Shown piece by piece: positions 44,364-54,791 of a DNA stretch of 64,000 nucleotides. The notes beneath the pieces are model-generated. The model was given only the letters and a program-made list of their open reading frames with translations, ran no database searches and was not told where the DNA came from. The DNA comes from Bacteroides reticulotermitis JCM 10512 (GTDB lineage: Bacteria; Bacteroidota; Bacteroidia; Bacteroidales; Bacteroidaceae), in NCBI RefSeq assembly GCF_000517545.1, contig NZ_BAIV01000016.1:1-64000 (forward strand). Direction: 5' to 3'. The position numbers and the translations under genes were made by a program. Position 1 is the first letter of the stretch. Every line of letters begins with the position of its first letter.

Positions 44364-44739
44364 GGACAAATGGTCAAAAGGCCTATATAACTATATCTAA
44401 ATTGGGTAAATCCCATTGACGCATTTTTCCGAAAATGAAAAATACGATCAATTATTCATTTATAAATAAGTATATATTATTTTACTTCAAAAATGCACTT
44501 AGGGGACACACCTCTTTATTATATTCAATAAATCAAGACATTCATATACTGCCGACTGCGCATATACCTACAAATACATCATGGCTCACCTGCTATTTTC
44601 AGGTAAATTCCATTCTCAGCTACAAAACTAACGAAGCACCCATAAAGAACGCAAAACACTTATAATCAATAACTTAACAGAAAAAAGATATCAATATCAT
44701 TTTTATAGGTGGTCATAAGGGCCTTTTGTCTATTTGTCC
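44364..44739. repeat. 376-bp element bounded by 20-bp inverted repeats
   Basis: Left arm GGACAAATGGTCAAAAGGCC (44364-44383) and the inverted right arm at 44720-44739 agree at 18 of 20 positions. Between them is 336 bp of AT-rich sequence with one full-consensus promoter on the minus strand (44623-44655) and no convincing gene. The size, arms and internal promoter resemble Bacteroides invertible promoter regions, but a small non-autonomous transposable element is an alternative. No clear target-site duplication is visible. Confidence 0.55.
44623..44655 (-). promoter_or_regulatory. Full-consensus promoter inside the inverted-repeat element
   Basis: The minus strand reads TTTG (44652-44655), a 21-base spacer and TAGTTTTG (44623-44630). 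In this orientation it points toward lemA; if the element were inverted it would point at the acyl-CoA dehydratase activase gene. Confidence 0.65.
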
Positions 44740-44764
44740 AAATCCATTTGAGAAAAAAGAGCTA

Positions 44765-44836
44765 GATCTTTTTTAAATTCAACCTGATCTTTTCGATAAA
44801 ACATCCTGATCTTTTTAAAATTCAACCTGATCTTTT
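44765..44836 (+). repeat. Phased GATCTTTT array of four units
   Basis: GATCTTTT begins at 44765, 44786, 44808 and 44829, so the units are 21, 22 and 21 bases apart. The first is preceded by CTA and the other three by CCT. The spacers are A/T rich, and two of them share AAATTCAA. The order of unit types matches the array at the left edge of the window. Unit and spacer lengths are too short for a CRISPR array. Confidence 0.75.
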
Positions 44837-44943
44837 TTCCAAACCATCAAACTCTCTTTTCGCACGCGTAAAAACATATGGTGAGACCGTCTACCTTCGT
44901 CAACTATTTACACAAACAAAATAGTTAAATAAAACTAATAAAG

Positions 44944-44974
44944 TTTGTCTATGAAATAAATCTTTATAGTTTTG
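44944..44974 (+). promoter_or_regulatory. Promoter of the acyl-CoA dehydratase activase gene
   Basis: TTTG (44944-44947), a 19-base spacer and TAGTTTTG (44967-44974), a full consensus match, 64 bases before the ATG at 45038. Confidence 0.8.
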
Positions 44975-45037
44975 CATCTGACACTACTGTCAAACACACG
45001 TGTTACATACCTATGTTCCACTTAACTAAAAATAGAT

Positions 45038-48000
45038 ATGCACGAAGATAACAGAGCTATACGACTAGGTATCGATGTAGGTTCGACCACGGCAAAAATG
45101 TTTTTACTCGACGAAAACAACCAAGCTATTCTTACCCGATACGAGCGACACAATGCCGATGCCACAGGTGTTGTGGAGCAATTCCTACGCGCCATTGAAA
45201 AGAAATACAGCGACCGCAGACTCTCGGTTAGTTTCACCGGATCGGTAGGTATGGGACTTGCCGAACGTCTCAACATCCCCTTTGTACAAGAAGTAGTAGG
45301 AGCCGCCACGTATGTCCGCACACTCTATCCGCAGGTACGCAGCATGATCGACATCGGTGGCGAAGACGCCAAGATAGTCTATCTTAAAGACAACGAAGCC
45401 ACCGACCTTCGCATGAATGGTAACTGCGCCGGAGGCACGGGGGCATTTATCGACCAGATGGCCATCCTGCTTGGAGTAGAAGTCAGCGAACTCGACGCGT
45501 TAAGCGCCCGGGCACAACAAACACATCCCATCGCATCACGCTGTGGTGTGTTTTCCAAAACCGACATACAGAATCTCATGGCCCGCAACGTGAGCCGGTA
45601 CGACATTGCCGCCTCCATCTTTCGGGCGGTAGCCGTGCAAACTATAACCACCCTTTCGCACGGATGCGAAGTAACCCCTCCCATCTTGTTTTGTGGGGGA
45701 CCGTTATCGTTCATACCTTCCCTGCGTAAAGCCTTTGCCGACTACCTCGACCTGACGGAGGAACAATTTATTCTTCCGCCTCAAGCCGAACTCATACCGG
45801 CCTATGGCACAGCCTTGTGCGCTTCTCACCAAGTAGAGCACGACATTTCGCAACTGTTGCAACAAGTGGATGCGCTGGCACATCAGCCTGTCTCCTCCTC
45901 TGCGCCTACGCTGCCGCAACTCTTCACCGACGAAGCCGAACTGGATGCGTAGACAGCCGATAAACAACGCAACAACATAACCTATGCCGACCACATGCCG
46001 ACGGAAGTGTATCTGGGCATCGACTCCGGCTCCACCACCACTAAAATTGTAGCCATCGATACGCAGGGACGCATAGTCTACCAATATTACCGCAGCAACG
46101 AAGGCGACCCCATCCGCACGGTGACCAAAGGACTGGAAGCATGGCACGAACAATGCCGCCTTGCCGGAGTAGACGTCACTGTAAAAGGCAGTTGCTCCAC
46201 CGGCTATGGCGAAGACCTGATAAAAGCAGCGTTCAAACTCGACAACGGAGCCATCGAAACCATCGCCCACTACCTGGCAGCACGCCGAATCTCGCCCGAC
46301 GTATCGTTTATACTCGACATTGGCGGACAAGACATGAAGGCCATCTTTGTAGAAAAAGGAGTCATTTCCCGCATGGAACTGAACGAAGCTTGTTCGTCCG
46401 GCTGCGGTTCTTTCATCGAGACCTTCGCCCGTTCGTTAGGTTATCCCGTAGAAGAGTTCGCCCGCATGGCCTGTACAGCCAACTATCCCCGTGATTTGGG
46501 CACACGCTGCACGGTATTTATGAACTCGAAAGTGAAACAAGCATTGCGCGAAGGGGCTTCGATAGGCGATATTTCCGCCGGACTCGCCTACTCCGTAGTA
46601 AAGAACTGTTTATATAAGGTATTGAAACTGCGTGATGCCGCCGTATTGGGCGAGCATATCGTAGTACAGGGCGGAACGATGCGCAACAATGCCGTAGTCC
46701 GCGCCTTCGAGCAACTCACCGGACAAAAAGTACACCGGAGTTCTTGCCCCGAACTGATGGGTGCATACGGCTGTGCACTCTATGCGCTCAATGCTGTCGA
46801 GCAGCACGACGTCAGCCTGCCCGATCTCATTCAGGCAGCCAAGTACACACGCCGGAATAGCCGGTGCAGCGGTTGCGAGAACCATTGTTATATGCAGCGC
46901 TATAAGTTTGAGAATGGCAATCAGTACGTGTCGGGCAACAAATGCGAGCGCATCTTTTCTAACCGGGGAGCCGACAGGCAAACCGGCGAAAACAGCTATC
47001 CGCTAAAGTACAATTTACTTTTCGACCGCAATGCAGCGCCTCCGCCCAACGCTCCTACCATCGGTATTCCCCGTTGCCTGAATATGTACGAGGAATATCC
47101 GTTCTGGCATACACTTTTCACCGAAGCGGGTATGGAAGTCGTACTCTCATCGCCTTCCACCTTCCTGCGCTATGAAGCCCATGTGCATGCTGTGATGTCG
47201 GACAACATCTGCTTTCCCGCCAAGATTGTGCATAGTCATATTGACGATTTGCTCAGCCGGAAAGTCGACCGCATCTTCATGCCTTACGTGGTTTTCGCTA
47301 AAGGAGACGGCAAGCATGAAGACAACAGCTTCAACTGCCCCATCGTGACAGGTTATTCCGATGTGATACGAAACGTTACCGAGATGAAAATCCCGCTCGA
47401 TTCGCCCGCCATCTCGTTCAAACGACAAGACAACCTGAAAAAGGCGTGCACCGAATACCTGCTTTCCATCGGCATAGACCGGGCGCTTATTCCACTTGCC
47501 TTCCAACGGGCTGTGAAAGAACAAGAACGCTACGAGCAGCAATTGGTAGCACTCAACCGGAACATCTACGACCGCAGCCGCGAACAGGACGAGATTACCA
47601 TCGTACTCGCCGGACGTCCATACCATGCCGATCCGTTGATACAACATAAGTTAGGCGAAATGATCGCTTCGCTGGGTGTCAATGTGGTGAGCGATGACTT
47701 AGTTCGGGGCGACCACTCCATTCAAGTGGACGAGAGCCACATGGTGCAGCAATGGGCGTATGTCAATCGCATACTCAAAGCAGCTACCTGGGTAGCCGAC
47801 CGGGACGAACGTGTGCACTTTGTGCAGATGACTTCGTTTGGTTGCGGGCCCGACGCTTTCCTGACCGACGAAGTGCGCGACATTCTCAACCGCAAAGGCA
47901 AATCACTCACACTGCTGAAAATAGACGATATAAACAACATCGGATCGATCAAGCTACGGGTGCGTTCGCTGGTCGATAGTCTGAAATACAACCAACGCGG

Positions 48001-49258
48001 CGAGCAGTTGCATGCGGCTCAACCGTTTGTTACCACCCGTAAGTTTCAGCGTGCCGACCGGAAGCGAACGATCCTTGTACCCTTCTTCACCGGTTTTGTA
48101 TCTCCACTGATTCCAGCGGCTTTCGAAGTGGCAGGCTACCATTTCGAGACGCTTCCCGTGAGCGATACCGAGTCGGCGGAATATGGTTTGAAGTATGCCA
48201 ACAACGAGGTATGCTATCCCGCCACGCTCATTGTGGGCGACTTGGTGAAAGCGCTTGTCTCCGGCCGCTATGACTTGGAGAACACAGCGGTTGCCATCAC
48301 ACAGACCGGTGGACAATGCCGGGCCACCAACTACATCGCCCTGATCAAAAAAGCGTTGATCGATGCCGGATACCCGCAAGTGCCTGTGCTCTCGGTAGCC
48401 ATGAGCGGCGATGTGACCAACGAGCAACCGGGCTTCAACATTCCGTGGCTTAAAGTGCTCCCGCTTGCTTTGGGAATCGTATTCTATGCGGATTGTATTG
48501 CCCAGTTCTACTATGCTACGCTGGCACGTGAAGCCGTTCCGGGAGTAGCCGACGGGCTACGCGACTATTACCTTACCGTGGCGCAGGACATCATTCGGCG
48601 TAATAAGATCGGTGAGCTATACGAATTGATCGGTATAGCGGCCAAATCGTTCAACGACGCCGCCGTTGTCGACCGTCAACTGCCGAAAGTGGGTATTGTA
48701 GGCGAGATCTATCTCAAGTTCAACTCCTTCGCGCATAAGAATGTGGTCGATTATCTGGCACATCGCAACATAGAAGTGAAACCTCCCCTTATGCTGGGAT
48801 TCTTCATGCAAGGATTTGTCAACCGCAAGGTGCGGAAAGAGACGCATGTGGAGAAGAGCCGTATGCCGGAGTTCCTCGCCAATGCCGCCTACGCCCTTGT
48901 TGCCCGAAAAGTGAAGCAGGTCAATCGGCTCGCTTCACAGTTCCGCCACTTCACACCGTTTACCGACATTTTCGAGGAAGCTCGTCACGCCCGGGAGATC
49001 ATATCGCTCTCGGCACAGTTCGGCGAAGGTTGGGGACTGCCTGCTGAGGTGGTTTCGTATGCCCGCAACGGGGTGAACAACGTGATCAGCCTGCAACCAT
49101 TCGGCTGCATAGCCAACCACATCGTGTCCAAAGGGGTAGAGAAGAAAATCAAGGAGCTTTATCCACAGATGAATCTGCTCTCGCTAGATTTCGACAGTGG
49201 CGTGAGCGATGTCAACATTGCCAACCGCCTCTTACTTTTTACTAATCATTTTAAATAA
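45038..49258 (+). pseudogene. Large acyl-CoA dehydratase activase (BadF/HgdC type) with in-frame TAG
   Basis: Two-lobed ATPase of the 2-hydroxyacyl-CoA dehydratase activator family, 1,406 residues if read through. Lobe 1 (about 1-270) has GIDVGSTTAKMFLLD, DIGGEDAKIVYL and NGNCAGGTGAFIDQ. Lobe 2 (about 325-580) repeats these as GIDSGSTTTKIVAID, DIGGQDMKAIF and NEACSSGCGSFIE. The Cys residues in the CAGG/CSSGCG loops would hold a 4Fe-4S cluster. A Cys-rich CSGCENHCYMQ follows, then a dehydratase-subunit-like region beginning IPRCLNMYEEYPFWHTLF. A TAG at 45950-45952 (codon 305) interrupts the linker between the lobes in the same frame, so this is either a nonsense mutation or two adjacent genes. 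Similar Bacteroides genes are single. Confidence 0.85.
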
Positions 49259-49263
49259 GCGTT

Positions 49264-49881
49264 ATGCCAAACAACGAAGACCATATAGAAAGACGTATCA
49301 TAGAGACTGCCAAACAACTGTTTGTAGAAAATGGATTTGACAAGACAAGCATGAGTGACATTGCGGCTCAGATCGGAATCAACCGCCCTACCCTACATTA
49401 TTATTTCCGTACCAAAGAGAAACTATTTCAGGCGGTGTTCGGCGAAATCATCGCGAAGGTCTTGCCACATGTACAGTCTATTTTCAATCAGAACATCCCG
49501 TTCTTCGAACGGTTGGAGCGGGTGGTCGACATTTACCTGGAGGTTTTTCTCGAGAATCCCATGGTCCCCCGATTCATTGTCAACGAGATCCACCGCGATC
49601 TGTCGCACTTGGTTGGCAGCATGCGTGAGTTGTCGCTCGACAATTACATAATCGAGATTGGCAAGGTGATTGATGCAGAGATGGAGCAAGGCAATATCAA
49701 GCGTGTGCCGATGCAAATGTTGTTCCTCACCCTTTACAGTCAGTTGGTGTTCCCTTTTCTGACGAAGCGACTCACGATGTGGTTGTTTTCGGAGAACGAG
49801 GAAGATTTCAAAGCATTCCTCCTCATGTGGAAGGATAACCTGCTAATGTTAATGCGGGCTATGCTGGAGGTGAAGCAGTAG
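49264..49881 (+). CDS. TetR/AcrR-family transcriptional regulator
   Basis: Repressor of 205 residues. The N-terminal helix-turn-helix is typical (RRIIETAKQLFVENGFDKTSMSDIAAQIGINRPTLHYYFRTKEKLFQAVF, about 9-60), and the rest is an all-helical ligand-binding domain. It starts 5 bases after the stop of the activase gene, so the two form one operon and the regulator probably controls it in response to an acyl-CoA or fatty acid-like ligand. Confidence 0.93.
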   Translation: MPNNEDHIERRIIETAKQLFVENGFDKTSMSDIAAQIGINRPTLHYYFRTKEKLFQAVFGEIIAKVLPHVQSIFNQNIPFFERLERVVDIYLEVFLENPMVPRFIVNEIHRDLSHLVGSMRELSLDNYIIEIGKVIDAEMEQGNIKRVPMQMLFLTLYSQLVFPFLTKRLTMWLFSENEEDFKAFLLMWKDNLLMLMRAMLEVKQ

Positions 49882-49961
49882 AGCAGAGCTTGCACTTTTA
49901 TAAAAGTAGGCTCGCTTGTAAGCCCTAGGAAATAGAGTGGTAAAGATTGAATATATAAAGT

Positions 49962-49996
49962 ATAGGGGCTGTCCAAAAAGTTGGATAGCCCCTATT
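49962..49996. terminator. Bidirectional terminator
   Basis: TAGGGGCTGTCCAA and TTGGATAGCCCCTA form a 14-bp stem with one mismatch and a 4-base loop between the convergent TetR gene and fimbrial tip gene. Confidence 0.75.
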
Positions 49997-50050
49997 ACTA
50001 AAAATCAGTTTTATCTGATTAGACTCTTACAGTCTCACATTCGAGTAATA

Positions 50051-52330
50051 TCACTCAGCTACATCCTTTTTCACACAACGCACAGGGTTAGCTGAAGATG
50101 GAGCAATTGTAGCATTTGCAACAAAATAGGAAGTTTCAGGACGATAAACCAAATGAATACCTAAATGGGTATGTGTATTTGCCATATAACATGTACCGGC
50201 ATCATAAGCCTGAGTTATTTCTCCAATAGGCGCTCCATTAGGCTGCCCTGCGGTATTCCAGTGCGAAATATAACCCACAGCCGGATACCAAACTACATTA
50301 GTATTTGAAGCTTCAGCATCCCCACCTGGCCAATAACGTACACCTACTCCTGTACGACCTGCCCCACTCGCTGCTGCCAGATTAGTGCCTGTATACATAG
50401 TATTGCCTGCTCTAAAGTCGCCTAAGAAACCATTACTGGTAGGTAATTGCCATCCTTCAGGACATGGATCATATATACTTCTTTCATCCACCAGAGAGGA
50501 ATCGTACCAAATATTACCAGACTCAATCGAACTCCCATAAGATGTCCATTGATACCCATAAGTTGTTACTGAAATTGTATAGAAAGCTTGAGGCTCTTGA
50601 ACTATTTCCTTGATTTCCTTCAGCGCCCCAGATGTCTTTATATTGGTCGAACTCAAAGGAGGACAAAATGGATCCTTGCGCCCAAATTGATAATATAATT
50701 GCCCCGATTTACCTGTCTTACTAAATACATGCTTATCACTTAACGCTCCCAGATAACGATCCATTATAACACCATTTCCATAACCTCCGCCTGGATTCCA
50801 TGGTAGCCCGCCAGTACCAAAAGAGCCGTAACGATCCACATAGCCACCATTAACCTTATATTTATATATAGCCTGATCAACGGGTCCTGTAAAAGCATCC
50901 GGATTATAATCTGTTACCCACAAATGCCATGACCAAAGTATTTTGCCGCCAGCTTTCAGCGCAACAATATAATTACCGTTGGTCGCACTTGATTCAACTT
51001 TCACTTCAAACTCTCCATCTTCCGCTGTAGAATTGAAAGAGCCGCTATTCGTTGATACAGTTACGCCGGTAGCTGTCACGTCACTCCACAAATGAGATAC
51101 TTCCCATGTGCCTGTAAGGACAGAGGATTCATTTCCATATCCGGCAGCAGTGCCTTTCCAATATTTATATACCTGCTTGATGGGAATAGCAAATGTTCTC
51201 TTACCAACAGCCGGAGGATTCAGTATATATGAGTTCGAGTAACCCTCAAAAGTAGTCAAATTACTAATACGGTCATCATCTTCGCCCAATCCGGCAACTT
51301 TAAGGGATGTAGTATATACTTTATTGGGCATTAAGTTATAGTCGACTACATTGTTCGCCCCAGGCACGATGCTAAAAGTGGCTTGATAACCTGTATTGTC
51401 CTCAACTACAATCTCAAAATAAGTAGCATAAGGCTTTTTCTCCTTCGTCTTTTCTTTCGAAGTAGCAGCAGTGATTACGCCTTGCTCGTTACGAGGAACA
51501 TACCATGAGAACGAATATTTTCCGGCATTTAGATAATCAGATACGTCGGTAATAACATCATAATCGATCAGTCCGCTTTCAAACGGAAAGATATTCTCTC
51601 CGGTGCTAGTATCGTAAGGCACTAAACTCTGTTTTTCGGATACCTGATCGGCAAGAAGCATCTGTTTGGGAACATTACGCAAACGAACAGACTTTAACGT
51701 AAAGCTACTCAATTCTAACTTCAAATTGACTCTTGCCACATTACGCTTGAATGTAAGATTGAGCGCAGCGGGGGGAGCTGTAAAGTCGATTGTAGCTATA
51801 TCACTCATAAAGAGATAATTTTTAGAGTCATCCGGATCTACATAATAAAGGTCCGACTCCTGAGTCAACTCTATTACTTTCTTGGCAACAACCGCAAATT
51901 GTTCACCGAGTTCTGGAGTCACCGCACTAAATTTAGCGGGCGCATTAGCCAACACAATCACTTTAGATAATCCTGTACATTGTGTTAAATCAACTGAAAC
52001 TGCTCCGCCGGCTCCCAGGGTTGCATTAGACTTTCGTATAAAACGATCTAGTTCGTTAAACTGAAGAACCGTCATTTTCTTGACTTCTGCATTTGCACCG
52101 TCATTACCATCTAAGTCTTCAGGTACCGTACGTGTGAGCAGGCCATCGCCGTTCAATGGAATATCGTTTTCTCCAACATTCAGCATCTTATCTACCGTAT
52201 AAGTAAACGATACTTCAACCGTTTCGCCCGTAGGGCGGGAGTCATTCACTTCATAGCGATCATCAGTGCACGAAGCAAGCAGAAGAACACCCAGTAGCAG
52301 TATGAACTGGTAATTATTTAATTTTTTCAT
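50051..52330 (-). CDS. Fimbrial tip/adhesin-like lipoprotein
   Basis: Surface lipoprotein of 759 residues, signal ending LLLASC (Cys21). The N-terminal two thirds resemble the DUF4906/Mfa-type minor fimbrial proteins, with TFKRNVARVNLKLELSSFTLKSVRLRNVP and the FSWYVPRNEQGVI block. The C-terminal 250 residues are rich in Gly, Trp and Tyr, with YQFGRKDPF, ERSIYDPCPEGWQLPTSNGFLG and a final NPVRCVKK, matching the Fibrobacter-type major paralogous domain, a likely ligand-binding module. It is the last gene of the fimbrial operon and probably sits at the tip of the fimbria as an adhesin. Confidence 0.85.
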   Translation of the reverse strand: MKKLNNYQFILLLGVLLLASCTDDRYEVNDSRPTGETVEVSFTYTVDKMLNVGENDIPLNGDGLLTRTVPEDLDGNDGANAEVKKMTVLQFNELDRFIRKSNATLGAGGAVSVDLTQCTGLSKVIVLANAPAKFSAVTPELGEQFAVVAKKVIELTQESDLYYVDPDDSKNYLFMSDIATIDFTAPPAALNLTFKRNVARVNLKLELSSFTLKSVRLRNVPKQMLLADQVSEKQSLVPYDTSTGENIFPFESGLIDYDVITDVSDYLNAGKYSFSWYVPRNEQGVITAATSKEKTKEKKPYATYFEIVVEDNTGYQATFSIVPGANNVVDYNLMPNKVYTTSLKVAGLGEDDDRISNLTTFEGYSNSYILNPPAVGKRTFAIPIKQVYKYWKGTAAGYGNESSVLTGTWEVSHLWSDVTATGVTVSTNSGSFNSTAEDGEFEVKVESSATNGNYIVALKAGGKILWSWHLWVTDYNPDAFTGPVDQAIYKYKVNGGYVDRYGSFGTGGLPWNPGGGYGNGVIMDRYLGALSDKHVFSKTGKSGQLYYQFGRKDPFCPPLSSTNIKTSGALKEIKEIVQEPQAFYTISVTTYGYQWTSYGSSIESGNIWYDSSLVDERSIYDPCPEGWQLPTSNGFLGDFRAGNTMYTGTNLAAASGAGRTGVGVRYWPGGDAEASNTNVVWYPAVGYISHWNTAGQPNGAPIGEITQAYDAGTCYMANTHTHLGIHLVYRPETSYFVANATIAPSSANPVRCVKKDVAE

Positions 52331-52383
52331 AACAATTATTATTTAGTTTCTTCTATATCTTAAATGTATACAAGAGTTATATG

Positions 52384-53739
52384 CTATCCGCCTATACTCT
52401 CTTCTTTTTCTTCATTTCCTTCTTCCCATTCTCCGGGTGATCCGCCTAAGGGGAAAGTTTCTCCTGATATTCCACCAACTTCCTCATTGTCGTCACCACC
52501 ATCTTCCCAACCCGGAGATGTTCCGCTTAAGATAAAACTGCCCAGTGTGCCACCTCCGACTTCTTCATCGCCGCCGCCACCATCTTCCCAGCCGCCACTT
52601 TCTACCTGCCAACTCACATCCCAAGTCACAGTAACCACATTCTCTTTCACATCTACATAGAATGAATACCGCTTGCCAGATTCCATATCTATTTCTAAAG
52701 GAATTGTGACATTCGAATCCTTACTGGATATCTTATTGCGAACAGTTACTTCTAGCGTGACAGTCCGCAGATAAGGTCTGCCGGTACCATTAAAGTTATT
52801 TCCAGACTTATATCTAGCCGCATACAGCGGTTCGTCGTCAATCACGTATTCCACATCACAATTGCCAGGCACTTTGTCTTCACTTGTACCCCGACGCCAA
52901 GCATATGCATAACTATTGATATTGGCTCCTGCCACCAATTCATCATGATATTGATAATTCACATTATTATAATTAATATGTGTCAGCCTTTGGAAGGGAT
53001 TATACCAACCATTAGCTCCTACATCGAGCAGTCTTGGAAGGGCACCGGATGGATTTATTGAAAAGTCCAAACCCGTAGACGAGTAAAAATAAACTTTAAT
53101 GGCAGCCGTAATGGGATATAATTTCACTCCGGCATCTACTGTATATATCGTAGAATTTCTTTCAACAGTTATCTTAAACGGATCATCAGGATTGTTGTCC
53201 TGCATGTCTCTATCCCAAGGATTGGAAACGTATACCTTATTATTTTTATCGCGGTTGTACTGTCTATAAAATACACCAAGGAGTCCGAGAGTAATTCCAG
53301 TCGCATCATAATAGGTTCCACTTGCAAACATTGGAATTCCGGGATAAAAGATTGCTGTATAATAGTCAGTACTTGTTGACCCGTATGTTCCCAACTTCTG
53401 CCCGGAGGCATTCCTACGAACAATACCATCAGCCGGATATTGATGCGGCCAATCCGACTTATTCTCCACAGGCACAAGCATGGTTTGGTTTGCATCGTAA
53501 GCGTAATATCCTCTCCAATTATCATTTCTTATTATAATCGGATTTTTCGATTTATCTGAAGTCGTACTTATAAAAGAATAGGTATCGCCTGTGCTAGGAA
53601 AAACATCGGATCGGGTAGCCAAAGAGTAGTCAACTTCATGCAATTCCTGTTCAGGTTGCACGGGTCCTACCTCATCACTTTCACTACACGCGTAAAAGGC
53701 AAGAAGCATTATTGGAATGATATATTTTATTCGATTCAT
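52384..53739 (-). CDS. Fimbrial-cluster lipoprotein with acidic C-terminal repeats
   Basis: Lipoprotein of 451 residues starting MNRIKYIIPIMLLAFYAC (Cys18). The central part is beta rich with the fimbrillin-like features GYYAYDANQTMLVPVENKSDWP and YFYSSTGLDFSINPSGALP. The last 70 residues hold about two and a half copies of a repeat of roughly 26-29 residues built on GWEDGG-(D/E-rich)-VGG-SP (the third reads GEWEEGNEE). I start at the ATG 53739. It lies between fimbrillin and tip genes and is probably a minor subunit or assembly component. No exact family is claimed. Confidence 0.75.
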   Translation of the reverse strand: MNRIKYIIPIMLLAFYACSESDEVGPVQPEQELHEVDYSLATRSDVFPSTGDTYSFISTTSDKSKNPIIIRNDNWRGYYAYDANQTMLVPVENKSDWPHQYPADGIVRRNASGQKLGTYGSTSTDYYTAIFYPGIPMFASGTYYDATGITLGLLGVFYRQYNRDKNNKVYVSNPWDRDMQDNNPDDPFKITVERNSTIYTVDAGVKLYPITAAIKVYFYSSTGLDFSINPSGALPRLLDVGANGWYNPFQRLTHINYNNVNYQYHDELVAGANINSYAYAWRRGTSEDKVPGNCDVEYVIDDEPLYAARYKSGNNFNGTGRPYLRTVTLEVTVRNKISSKDSNVTIPLEIDMESGKRYSFYVDVKENVVTVTWDVSWQVESGGWEDGGGGDEEVGGGTLGSFILSGTSPGWEDGGDDNEEVGGISGETFPLGGSPGEWEEGNEEKEESIGG

Positions 53740-53772
53740 ATTTATTAATTGTCTTATCATCATACAAAGAGG

Positions 53773-54771
53773 TTATTCTACTTCGATAGGAATTGTGACC
53801 GTTTCATCAGCATCTTCCAACCAATCTACACAAACAGGAAAACCGGCATACTTCACAAAATTACTAACGTCTACTGCCACTACATATTTTTTACCTGCAA
53901 GTAATCCCTTTGCACCAGAGCCATCTACCACCTCAGACAGCTTGAATGTATAGGTTCCACCATTGTTGTGCAACGTTTCATTATCAAAATCGATCGTTGC
54001 CGAAACTGTAGCATCGCCTCCATCTGAAACTATCAGTTCAGGCATCATCACCGCACATGAGGCTACTTCGGTATTAAGGTTGGGATAATCAATACTCTGC
54101 TTGATTGTTTTATCGAATACGACTCCAAACTTATCTTCGGTCATAGTAGGAGATATCTTGCCGTTCTTTGCATCGTAGGTTCCAGCCACAACAAATTTTC
54201 GACCTGCTATCGAATATACGATCGATTTAATTGTCAGTTTAGGCCCGGCATATAGCTTACGTATTCTAAACTCAAGACAGGTCATCAGATGGTTGAATGT
54301 AAGGGGAATTGTTCCCATTGCTTGATTAGGCTGGTATGCCCACATATAGTCTTCATTGGTTGCTTCGGTATTTCCGATGCGAAACGGGACTTTAGCAACA
54401 TCTGTCACCAGGTCGTTGTAAGGGTAATAGCCCACAACATCTAAGTTCGTATTATTATACCCTTGCAAAAGGGTGCTTGCATTACTTCCGTCCACATAAT
54501 ACGCCCAATTTGTACCGCTGTATATAGCTTTTATTCGGTCATAACCGGTTCTGTGCGGATTAGTAGTGGATTTGTTGTAGATTGCCAGACCCACAGAAGA
54601 ACCACTGGGAAACTGAGTCCCGGTAATGATGGTACGGGTATCTGCCGGAGAAGTATTTTCTACTTGGGGCAGAATACGCATCTCAACATTCCCTGGTTCG
54701 AGAACGTTTTCATTGTTGCTGCACCCCACAAGGGCAACAGAACATAAACATATATAGATTATTTTTCTCAT
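53773..54771 (-). CDS. Fimbrillin-family protein
   Basis: Lipoprotein of 332 residues, signal ending LVGCS (Cys17). The mature part has the fimbrillin pattern: the segment NTSPADTRTIITGTQFPSGSSVGLAIY, the VVGYYPYND region, LTFNHLMTCLEFRIRKLYAG and a final TIPIEV strand used in donor-strand assembly. It belongs to the Mfa2/FimA-like surface polymer subunits. It is one of three consecutive fimbrillin genes in this operon. The separation of 20 bases from the preceding gene fits co-transcription. Confidence 0.85.
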   Translation of the reverse strand: MRKIIYICLCSVALVGCSNNENVLEPGNVEMRILPQVENTSPADTRTIITGTQFPSGSSVGLAIYNKSTTNPHRTGYDRIKAIYSGTNWAYYVDGSNASTLLQGYNNTNLDVVGYYPYNDLVTDVAKVPFRIGNTEATNEDYMWAYQPNQAMGTIPLTFNHLMTCLEFRIRKLYAGPKLTIKSIVYSIAGRKFVVAGTYDAKNGKISPTMTEDKFGVVFDKTIKQSIDYPNLNTEVASCAVMMPELIVSDGGDATVSATIDFDNETLHNNGGTYTFKLSEVVDGSGAKGLLAGKKYVVAVDVSNFVKYAGFPVCVDWLEDADETVTIPIEVE

Positions 54772-54791
54772 AATTGTTGGTTTTTAGTTTC

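Noticed and set aside
44435..44665. Plus-strand frame of 76 codons inside the inverted-repeat element
   Set aside because: Composition is AT driven, no motif or start context, and a minus-strand promoter overlaps it.
44765..44836. Possible CRISPR array from regularly spaced repeats
   Set aside because: Units of 11 bases with 10-11 base spacers are far shorter than CRISPR repeats (about 23-47) and spacers (about 26-72), and no cas genes are nearby.
31327..45952. Reassignment or suppression of TAG as a sense codon, suggested by the two in-frame TAG codons
   Set aside because: Intact genes such as the GNAT protein, ribB and hipB end with TAG in normal places, so two isolated cases are better explained as point changes or errors.
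45704..46330. Open frame of 208 codons on the minus strand
   Set aside because: It is antisense to the acyl-CoA dehydratase activase in a GC-rich coding stretch and shows no family motif.
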